DNA from: Symsagittifera roscoffensis
Taxonomy: Eukaryota > Xenacoelomorpha > Acoela > Convolutidae
NCBI RefSeq assembly: GCF_963678635.1
Contig: NC_087070.1
Coordinates: forward strand, 23,549,419-23,613,418
DNA: 64,000 nucleotides
Reading direction: 5' to 3'
Part shown: positions 56,105 to 64,000 of the stretch, one piece after another
Layout of the letters: each line of letters starts with the position of its first letter
How positions within the stretch are numbered: the first letter of the stretch is position 1
Made by a program: the position numbers and the translations under genes
The notes under the pieces: generated by a model
What the model was told of the DNA's origin: nothing
The model's input: the letters and a program-made list of their open reading frames with translations, nothing else
Databases searched by the model: none

Positions 56105-57230
56105 ATGGCATTCGTAAACAATCTTTCATGCAATACAGTGTATCCAATTATTCTACTCATAATCTATCTATCTATGATCCTTATTGATTTTTTATTTGCT
56201 TTTAATCATTCAGTCTTGAATCATTTGATGGTGCAGCCAGCAGTTCCTGTGAATGAAGAAAGGATTGAACTTTTAAGTAATTGCGCTTTTCTGGCTAATA
56301 ATCGCACTCAGTTAAACCCCCCGTTTTTGTGAAAAACTTTGAACTGCACAGTTCTTCTTGGCCGTGGGACTCAAGGGTAACATTACCCCAAATGATGTGT
56401 TGGTTGACCCAGTGATGATCGTGGACGAAATTCGCCCAAAACCGGAGACACTAGATGTCACAGAAGATGCAGTGGCCCGAGACGCAAGTGTTCTCCGCAA
56501 TCAGGGGGCTCTTAGGAAAACTGACGAATTAAATGCAGAGTCCTGACAGAAAGGCCCTCGAATTGGCCAGAAATGGTTATACCATAAGGCAGCTGCTCGC
56601 CTCAAGTCACATCTAATTTCTTCTCTGGGAAATGAAGGAAAAAGACGTTTACAGACTCCAATCCACAACTTAACCCTTATTTGTGCGCTCATCAAAGATT
56701 TGCAACATGCGTATGATGCATTATTTCAAACTGCTCGCGACTATACGGTAGAACGGATCAAACTGTTTGATACGATATTTATGCTGGAGACCCATAATTT
56801 TTCATCCTTCTTTTTGCAACTTTCTGCGCAAGCGTCGTTATGCAAATGGCATCTATATCAAGAGCGGGAAACTTTAGAAGAGCTATTTTTCGGACGATTT
56901 CGCGACCTATAAGTACAATGACAACTAATCAAGGCTGTTGAAAATTTTGACGATACGCCGAAGTTAGCGTTGGAATGTGAGAAGGGAGCAAGTACATCAG
57001 TTCAGTTCCAAAAAGTATTGCCTCACAAAAATCAACCATCTGGTATAACCAGGGTCAAGCAAGAACAGACACTATTGATTCAATCTGAAAGAAATAGTTC
57101 TAGTGTTAGGAGAGGAATGCAAACTGCACATCAAAACAGGAGTAGAGGAAAAACTACAGCAAGCCGTGCTCCTTTTGTGAGGAACCCGTTTTTGCTGGAG
57201 CATCGGAAATCGTGCTGGAGCATCAGATAG
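56105..57230 (+). pseudogene. gag of lineage-3 gypsy, U3 copy
   Basis: MAFVNNLSCNTVYPIILLII, then in changed frames KPETLDVTEDAVARDASVL, ALFQTARDYTVERIKLFDT, LCKWHLYQERETLEELFFGR, and the basic tail RNSSSVRRGMQTAHQNRSRG. Several frameshifts (near 56,290, 56,540, 56,690) and stops (for example at 56,909) break it. Diverged from U2 by scattered substitutions. Confidence 0.6.
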
Positions 57231-57690
57231 ATAGCATCGAGCTTCTTCAATCACAATCCTGTAGACCATGAAGCCTCAGCATAAAATTGCTCGCAACTTG
57301 CTCGATTTTTTTACGAAACCGTAGACACGGAAAGCAGCCCCGTATCAATTCTCAACCAACGTACGGCGAACATACCCCAACCTCATCTCTAAAGATGTCG
57401 CGCGATTCCCGCTTAACACTACGTATTTGGACAAAACAAAATGCCCATCAAACTTTACGGCACGATTGTACTTACGATCTCATCCAACGATTGGAAAGTG
57501 GAAGCTGCGTTGTTCTTGGTGTCGGAATCCTGATTTCGCAACCGGCTTGGCTCGAACTTGCACGCTCATGTTTTCAATCGATTGAAGTTGCAGGCGCAAT
57601 TGGGGATAGCTACTACCCAAACAAAGAGTGCAGAAATTGATTCAGTAACCGAGGATGCAATCTTGGACCCAATTCCCGAGTATTGGCGCA
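57231..57690 (+). pseudogene. Protease region of lineage-3 gypsy
   Basis: Open plus-strand stretches of 117 codons (57,287-57,640) and 82 codons (57,558-57,806) overlap in different frames. CVVLGVGILIS and LQAQLGIATTQTKSAEIDS lie where the protease should be, but D-(T/S)-G is not visible. Assigned by position. Confidence 0.4.
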
Positions 57691-58720
57691 AGCACTTCAC
57701 CATAACGTACCCTCATGTTTTCAACCGATTGGACAGGTCAAAGAGTCATAAGGTTTATACCAATTTCAAATCACCTCTAACACCTCGAAAAGTTAAAGGC
57801 CGATAACCTCCTATTCATTTTCCAGATCGGGTTGCGCAGGAGATAAAAAACTGGTTGAAGACAAACATAAAGAGAAGATTGAAAATTGTAAGACCGATCA
57901 ATTTATTTCTCCCATAGTCTTAACGGCAAAGAAATATGGTTCTATTAACTATCCCTAACTAGCCCATGAACCCTCAAATCTGGAAGAACAAGTTTCAGAT
58001 GCCTAATATGCACGAACGACTCATTGATTACGTGCACAAGTGTGGTTCACATCTTTAGACCTCAAAGACACTTTTATTTATTTTCCTTGTTCTTATCTGA
58101 CAAGCAGTCATTGTAACTTTAGCATCCTATGTGGAGAAGCTACTGGAGCATACAGATTCTAGACGGGGTTATACGGACTCACAGACACGACCACTGAGTT
58201 CTGAAGGCTATGGATTGTACGCTCAACAGTTGTCGTCAAGGTTATGCGTAGACTGGACGATGAAGAATGGGAGTTGTAGAACAGTAAATGTAAGCTTTTC
58301 GTGAAAAAACTTGCCATGGTTAAGCTTTGAAATCGATGAAAATGGCTACACACCAAGGTTCCCAAAAAACGATACTTAAAACCACGTCGACAGTACCGTT
58401 CATATATGAGAACGTTGAATCACTTGCAGCGTTTCATACTGGACCTACACAAACGTGAAGTCCATTTCCGAGCGTCGTTGAAGGCATGCAACAAGCACTC
58501 CTTTTTATGGGAAAAAAACGCAACTTTCTATAATACTCTAGAAATCATAGCAAAAATTCCAAGTGTATACTATTTTGATTCCATAAAAAACTGGAGAAAA
58601 AAATGCGATGCTTCAAACAAGAGGTTGTGCCAGTTGGTCATATTTGGAAGTTTGAACTTGAGCAACGCAAAAGACATGATTTTGGGGTGAAATGGAATTT
58701 TTCGAAAATTCGGATTGAGC
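57691..58720 (+). pseudogene. Reverse transcriptase of lineage-3 gypsy (YxDD region missing)
   Basis: HVFNRLDRSKSHKVY with KSPLTPRKVKGR precedes RT. SLDLKDTFIYF (near 58,055) is the first Asp motif and GEATGAYRF with GLYGLTDTTTEF the next. The sequence then jumps to VMRRLDDEEWEL, so the segment that should contain the Y-x-D-D box (about 30 codons) is absent. RTLNHLQRFILDL and FRASLKACNKHSFLWEKNA are the thumb and connection. Several stops. Confidence 0.7.
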
Positions 58721-59340
58721 ATGTTATGCTCAAGTTTCTCGCGACAACTGAAAATATCAGAAAATAAGATCAGAAGAACCGAACTACAATCGCGGGAAAG
58801 TAGACAAAATTGCACCGGGATATTGCTAGTAGCAATTTCCGATACATAATTCGAGCGAGAGTAGAGCTGTCTTATTCTTAACAGTAGGTAGAGTGATCGC
58901 AAGTAAAGAAGAAAACAAATCAGAAATGGACCAGAGTGAGCCTTCGGTGGAAAGGTGGACAACCTAAGTTGCCCAATGGTCCAAACCCAAAACTTATTTC
59001 TCAAGCTAAATTCATTTAAAAGTCCTCGAGTCAAACTTGATTACGCATTTATTCTAGAGTTACTTATTAATTTAGTTACTCAATTCTAGAGAGGGTGCCG
59101 GTATGTGAGTACCGAATTTAAATTTCTTGAGTGTGTTTTATGTTGTTATGTTGAGGTAAGGATAGTTTTAGGCTGATCCATCTGAAATGGATCAAAAGTC
59201 CACTGTCTAATAAAAAGTAGCTATACGAGTTGTTCCGACCCTGTATTTAACGGCGTTCGCGTGTTTTAGATATTTTGAGATCTAAGTATGGGGACGTTCT
59301 TACTTTCTAGAGTAAGGGGGTATTTTGGTAGTGGCATTTA
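58721..59340 (+). other. Interruption in lineage-3 pol, possible solo LTR at 59,094-59,330
   Basis: This ~600-bp stretch is absent from the duplicated RT/RNase H block at 60.4-60.9 kb. The part 59,094-59,330 starts TGCCGGTATGTGAGTACCG, carries AATAAA (near 59,211) and is bracketed by TTCTAGAG phrases (about 59,084 and 59,308). These are LTR-like hints only. A 154-codon minus-strand frame (59,034-58,570) looks like antisense chance. Confidence 0.3.
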
Positions 59341-60300
59341 AGCTGAACAAAGATTTGAGTCTCATGTCGCAAGTGAACCGAATTGCCCCCGACCGTTTGA
59401 GATAGAAAAACAGAAGAGAGAGTGTCCCTGACTCTTGAGCCAATGCTTATAGGGCCTGTTTTTCTTTAACCTCATATGTGACTTAATAAGGCGACTGTTA
59501 CAAGTAGAGCCTGCCGTAAGGGCACCAATCGCGTTTGCAACAAGATTTTTCAAAAGCGTAGAATCAAATGTAGCACGAACCAACTTGAATTACTGGCTAT
59601 CGTATTGTGTACTACGGTAACTACATTAGCAATGCAGGATGACCCGCTGGGCGGATTATTTTCTACTTTTATCACGTCCCAGGGTTGTCGCAGGGAATTG
59701 TGCATTATATGTCTCCCACCCTCCATTTGCAGCCCCTGAACCTTCTAGTTATGATGAATTTTTTCTTAATAAGTCAATCCAAGCTTTCAAATTTTTTAAT
59801 AAGAGCGCGGCTCAACATCGACAGAGAGATGATAATTACAATATCTGTTAAAACGATTCATTATGAGAAGAGCTCCATAAACCACTCACTGTTTACGGCC
59901 ATGACGCAGGTCAAACATCTTTCCTCCAAAGCGCAAATCTCAACCGTTCAGAGCGCTCTAACTCCCGTCTTTGTCCGCAAGGGGGCGGCTATAAGTTCAC
60001 TGCAAAATGCGGCAATCACAATTGTGCGTTCAAACTGGTGCTTCTTTTGGTTCGCCTCTAGAGGGCGACGAGGCGCTAAATCTCATTCTCGACCAACCAA
60101 ATTGCAGTACGCAAATAAAGACTTTTACTCGCTGGCCGCTGGAGGGCGATGAAATATGCGTGGGAATTTCGAGCCAATCAAATTGAAAACTCGTAAATAT
60201 CAATCAAAAATGTAAATTGAAACTCGTAAATAAAGAAAAACGCCAAAAAAATCATTGTCTCTGACCTGATCATCTATCTTCGCCTTGCACTCAAAATAAT
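59341..60300 (+). pseudogene. RNase H and linker of lineage-3 gypsy, block A
   Basis: STNQLELLAIV (about 59,575-59,610) is the RNase H glutamate motif. DDPLGGLF and, in another frame, MTRWADYFLLLSRPR with FAAPEPSSYDEFF are the RNase H end. Downstream is a degraded linker containing two PLEGDE-like segments. The block is repeated at 60,836-61,615. Confidence 0.65.
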
Positions 60301-60325
60301 CTTATTAACAAAGGGCAATCTTGTC

Positions 60326-60835
60326 ATGAACAAAGGGGAAGTCTTGGATCACAACTTGCTCATTGTCAAGTTGATGCGTAGACTGGACGATGAAGAATGT
60401 GCATTGAAGTACAGTAAGTGTAATTTTTCCGTGAATAAACTTGTCCGGTTAAGCTATGAATTCGATAAAATGGCTACTCACCAAGCTGTTCAAAAACTGA
60501 TCCTAATAAGTCCTTAAAACCATCTCGACAGATCCGTTCATTTATGGGAACGTTGAATCACTTGCAGCGTTTCATACCGGTTCTACAGAAACTTGCAGTC
60601 CCTTTCCGAGCGTCGTTGAAGGCATGCACAACAAGCACACCTTCTTATGGAGAGAAGAACGAAACGCAGCTTTTTTTAACATTCTAGAAATTACAGCAAA
60701 AATCCCAAGTGTATACTATTATGGTTTCGCTAAAAACTCGAGAAAAAAGGCGATGCCAGCCACAGCGACCAGGGAACGTGCCTCGAACAAGAAGTAGAGC
60801 CTACAGTAATGGCACCAATCGCATTTGCGTCAGGA
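60326..60835 (+). pseudogene. Second RT thumb/connection fragment, lineage-3 gypsy
   Basis: LDHNLLIVKLMRRLDDEECA with KYSKCNFSVNKLVRLSYEFD, then GTLNHLQRFIPVL and a broken connection. It is a second copy of 58,220-58,640 and is cleaner than the first. It also starts downstream of the Y-x-D-D box. The duplication therefore post-dates, or carries, the loss of the palm motif. Confidence 0.7.
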
Positions 60836-61615
60836 TTTTTAAGTAGCTCAGAATCCAAACAAAGCACGAACGAACTTGAATTATTGGCTATAGTAACGTG
60901 CACTACGGTAACAATTCTTAGCAATCCAGGATGATCCGCTGGGTGGATGGTTTTCTACTTTTCGATTTTATCACGTCCCATGGTTGACGCTGGGAATTAT
61001 GCATTATATGTCTCCTCTGAAAATATTCTCATTACATTCACAGCCCCTGAACCTTCTAGTTATGATAAACTTTTTGTTATTAGGTCAATCCAAGCATTCA
61101 ATTTCATTAGTAAGGGCCTGGCTCAACATCGAGAGGGAGATGATAAAAGCAATATCTGATAAAACGAGTCGTTATGAGAAGAGCTCCATAAACTACTCAC
61201 TGTTTACGGTCATGAAGCAGGTCAAATTTCTTTTCTCCCAAGTGCAAATCTCAACCGGTCAGAGCGCTCTAATTCCCGCCTTTGTCCGCAAGGAGGCGGC
61301 GATACGTTCACTGCGACATTCAACCAATCACAATTGTGCGATCAAACTGGTGCTTCTTTTGGCTCGCCTCTAGAGGGCGACGAGGCGCTCAATCTCATTC
61401 TCGACCAATCAAATTGCAGTACGCAAATAAAGGCTTTTACTCGCTGGCCGCTGGAGGGCGATGAAATATGCGTGGAAACTTCGAGCCAATTAAAATCCAG
61501 TATGCAAATTGAAAAAAACAAATACAGAAAAATACCTAAAAAAGTCATTGTCTATGACCTGATCATCTATCTTCGACGTTCGCTCAAAATAATCTTATTA
61601 TTCTTAAAATGATCA
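60836..61615 (+). pseudogene. RNase H and linker of lineage-3 gypsy, block B
   Basis: SSSESKQSTNELELLAIV (60,840-60,893) gives a clear RNase H segment. FTAPEPSSYDKLF follows, then a linker with an open 92-codon frame (61,334-61,612) containing FGSPLEGDEALNL and TRWPLEGDEICVE. Block A matches at 59,641-60,290. Confidence 0.7.
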
Positions 61616-62008
61616 AATCAATGAAAACGGATCCAATGATTTCATCCACAAACTCAATCTACTCGACAACACTCTCGAGAAAAAAAATCTGCAAACGTTT
61701 GTCGCGACGTTTCAGTCAACCTCTCCTTTTTTCCCTCCCCCCAGCTCGATGAGGTCTACTACTGGCCCCAACTCGCTCTGCGTTCGTGCTACTACACGAT
61801 GGAACAGGATTGATCTCATTCGCATTCGAGTGAAGACCCGAAAAGTTGCCTCCAGGGAAATAATTGTGGCACTCCGCTCAGTTACCCGAAAGGAGTGGCC
61901 GGTAAAATTAATCGAAAGCCTCAAGCAAAAGAATTTCACCAAACAAGTACGGAAACAAGCTTCTGCAAAGGTGGGGTAAATTGTGATCAATAACAAGAAA
62001 CCGTTTCT
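61616..62008 (+). other. Less AT-rich linker before integrase
   Basis: Composition changes to clearly higher GC from about 61,730. An open frame (61,749-61,979, 76 codons, Arg/Lys-rich, IRIRVKTRKVASREI) has no recognised domain. It is presumably pol linker belonging with the integrase that follows. Confidence 0.3.
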
Positions 62009-62360
62009 TTGCCCGGCCTCTTCGATGGGGATCTACTACTGCTCGAATTGACGGAAGAGGACCGTTTCCTGGGCCCAATGAAGATTGTTATCATCAACCA
62101 GGATGTTTCTTCGTTCAACAAACTGGGAGCCTACATAGCGCAATTCTGTGGAAAGGCAGTGGTTGCCAACAAATGTGTGATAGTTGACGTCAAGCTGGCG
62201 ATCCCGGAACAGCTACGTTTGGCCATTCTTGCGCGTCTTTGTCGCTTGCATCCCGGACAAGAGGTTATGATGTCCGCCTTCGAGTATATCTGGTGGCTTT
62301 TCCTCAATCGCCAAATCACCAAGACTTGTGTAGACTCTGAAGAATGTACGTTTTGATAAA
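62009..62360 (+). pseudogene. Integrase zinc-binding domain, lineage-3 gypsy
   Basis: A 115-codon open frame. LTEEDRFLGPMKIVII, CVIVDVKLAIPEQLRLAIL, RLHPGQEVM and YIWWLFLNRQITKTC, then CVDSEECT, form the H-x3-H ... C-x-C type zinc-binding segment (HPGQE and C...EEC) of gypsy integrases. Long and well preserved compared with other parts of the window. Confidence 0.8.
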
Positions 62361-62800
62361 AACCTAAGATCAAGCTTACAGCCCGACTCCTCTAAGCCAC
62401 TACCGGAGTTGTCGGCCCCTACCTAACCAAGAGTTGCAACTTGATCTTTTGGGTCTGTTCGTTGATGAAAAGAACGAGACAGTCCTTATCTTATTCGCAA
62501 TTGACAGGTTCTATAATTTTTCGTCCGTCTTATTTACGAAAAAGTCAGGCGATAAAAGTTAAAATTGAGATGGTACATTCGCAATCATGGCCTGCCACAG
62601 TCGATTCGAACGGATCACGGTTCGGGATTCAAAAACGAAATTGCCCGTAAAGTTTCTAAAAACGAGAGATAAAACACATCCTCACAACGGTGGCTGACCA
62701 TCGAGGCTGTGGTTTGATGGAACGCATGATTCAAACATTCAAACGGAATTTGGAAACTGAAAAACTCAATCCTCACTTTGGTAACCTAAAATCTACTCCA
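62361..62800 (+). pseudogene. Integrase catalytic core, lineage-3 gypsy
   Basis: The three acidic residues are still visible but in different frames: AIDRFYNF (Asp at 62,504-62,506), RTDHGSGFKNEIARK (Asp at 62,613-62,615) and GLMERMIQTFKRNLE (Glu at 62,720-62,722). The last two are about 36 codons apart, consistent with D-35-E. The first two are closer than usual, so some codons were deleted. At least two frameshifts. Confidence 0.8.
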
Positions 62801-63460
62801 CAACAAATACTCGAAGACATTCGAAAAAACCAAACTTTGTGTCTTCAAGAAACTTCCTTTTGATCTCCAATTCGGTCACAAACCTAAAACTGAATTCTCC
62901 CAAGCGTTTGATATCATTGTAGTTCGTGATAGTTTTGCTCAGGCACTCAAGAGGGACTTGTTGACTCCTGTAGAGATTGTGAGGCAAGACTATAGCCGAG
63001 AAAGAGTTGGAGTGATTCCTCGCGGCAGATCCAGCCCTCACTTGTCACCACGATTTGACTCGATGTTCTCCGTTGGCTGACAAGCGGCGGAGAGCGAGCC
63101 GTACAAAGCGCTTTGACTATTTGGGCTCAAGAAAAACGTAATGTACCTCTGGAGAAAGGAAGCCTGGTTATGAGGGAACTCTCAACTATGAGAGAACTCG
63201 CAAATGAGGGAACTCGTAACAAGAAACACCCTCAGATTCTACGCTCATTCTTCAGATCCAGCCATCCCAGCGTTGTCTCCCAGTGCCTCAGTGTCACGCA
63301 AAAACCTAATCGTGTTAGAGTAATCAGGAAAACTATAAACCAACATTTCCGAAAACCACTGTTTAAACTCGCAAATTATAAACTAATCAAGTTACAAGTA
63401 ACACGTACATCACAGACAAAGGAAAAGTATACCGGAATAAATATATTAGTCTAATGTTTA
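62801..63460 (+). pseudogene. Integrase C-terminal part, lineage-3 gypsy
   Basis: Plus-strand segments PFDLQFGHKPKTEFSQAFD, LLTPVEIVRQDYSRERVGVI and SEPYKAL continue pol after the core. The open frame at 63,113-63,454 contains the phrase HPSVVSQCLSVTQKPN. Frames shift several times. Confidence 0.55.
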
Positions 63461-64000
63461 ATCCCATTTTTGTGACATTTAAGATAGTCAGAGTATGCTG
63501 GGCGATAGAATAGCCACATCGCAACGCGGAATCGCCCCAAAACCACAGTATTCTTCGCCACCGAACGTCAACTTCTTGTTCAGACCAGCGTAGGACCTAC
63601 AGTGGTTGACCGCACAGCCGACTCTTCTTCTAGTGGCGGTTCAGTAGTAAACATCAATAACACGACATCCCATATTTCTTCGATACCGATCCCAGTTTCT
63701 GATCCTACCATTCAAGTCCGTCCTGCGATGCTGGACAAGACGTCTAAGGTGATTTTGTCACCAGGCAAAGAGGCTTTGACAGCTATCGATCAGACTAACC
63801 AAAACGCGTCGAATCCAGACCCTCACGTCATCTCAGGCGATAATTCACCCCAGCAGCAAAACTGGAACTAGCGCGGCCGCGGTGCCGTCTCCAGATCCCA
63901 CTCAGGCTCCGCAATATTCGGAAACGACGCGGGCTTTGGCTCGCGGTAAAAAGCCCACATGTTTTTTGGCGACCCTCTTTGTCACTCAGTCAAGGCAGTA
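63461..64000 (+). pseudogene. C-terminal tail of lineage-3 pol, running off the window
   Basis: RIATSQRGIAPKPQ, then an open frame 63,602-63,871 (VDRTADSSSSGGSVVNINNT, IPIPVSDPTIQVRPAMLDKT, GDNSPQQQNWN, stop). After that, broken Arg/Ser-rich sequence continues to the edge. It is Ser/Thr/Pro-rich and probably disordered. GC-richer than the rest of the window. Confidence 0.5.

Larger units (their letters stand above)
53519..57170. repeat. Segmental duplication, copy U3
   Basis: Matches U1 (47,820-49,270) at its left and U2 (51,145-53,410) at its right. It is the only copy that continues into pol. Confidence 0.9.

Noticed and set aside
58570-59034. 154-codon minus-strand open frame
   Set aside because: It is antisense to recognisable lineage-3 RT connection sequence at its 3' part and has no domain of its own.
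61749-61979. Basic 76-codon frame considered as a ribosomal protein exon
   Set aside because: Arg/Lys-rich but without any ribosomal protein signature, and it sits inside retroelement pol.

Overview
This window looks like AT-rich nuclear DNA of an animal, most likely a protostome invertebrate. The reasons are a spliced seven-transmembrane receptor with protostome neuropeptide-receptor features (N-F-x-x-Y in place of N-P-x-x-Y), other genes with GT-AG introns in matching phases, Ty3/gypsy-type retroelements, hAT-type miniature transposons with 8-bp target duplications, and long satellite-like repeats. There are no operons, ribosome binding sites, rRNA genes, intact tRNA genes or CRISPR arrays. 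The species cannot be named; a rotifer-like or similarly compact lophotrochozoan genome is only a guess.

Layout. (1) Bases 1-24,840 are a graveyard of Ty3/gypsy-like elements whose sense strand is the minus strand, so the plus strand is very T-rich. Two lineages are mixed. Lineage 2 has gag, protease, RT, RNase H and integrase remains running from about 24.8 kb down to 11.2 kb. It carries a ~4.97-kb tandem duplication (14.97-19.96 / 19.97-24.84 kb), and its integrase end is copied again as a ~2.3-2.4-kb tandem array at 1-5.27 kb. A lineage-1 element (gag? to integrase, 11.19 down to 5.87 kb) sits between the two lineage-2 blocks. All are riddled with stops and frameshifts. (2) 24.8-38.2 kb has no convincing gene. 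It holds hAT-type MITEs, a ~520-bp non-coding family (called R1 here), a ~296-bp satellite array and a short perfect-TIR MITE. (3) 38.2-44.6 kb is the main host-gene island: a two-exon rhodopsin-family GPCR (plus strand, 38,229-39,559) and exons of one or two unrecognised, possibly beta-propeller-like genes (minus strand, 44,579-40,897). (4) 44.8-57.2 kb is a large segmental duplication. It carries copies of a small coiled-coil-like gene (minus strand), R1 copies, and two copies of a candidate 5' LTR, primer-binding site and gag of a third gypsy lineage (plus strand). (5) 57.2-64.0 kb is the pol region of that third lineage. It has an internally duplicated RT/RNase H block and, near the right edge, a less decayed, more GC-rich integrase and C-terminal tail.

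No complete mobile element was found. The most interesting items are: the integrase catalytic triad, which differs in each lineage (D-D-35-A in every lineage-2 copy, D-N-35-Q in lineage 1, D-D-E still visible in lineage 3); the R1 family, whose asymmetric inverted ends, terminal hairpin and head-to-tail pair suggest a non-autonomous Helentron-like element; a hAT-type MITE with exact target duplications and a pol III B-box-like motif; a GT-AG block present in some copies of the coiled-coil gene but absent from another; and paired CTCF-like motifs inside the third retroelement. A search for a previously undescribed functional system gave nothing stronger than these. Coordinates of decayed segments are approximate.
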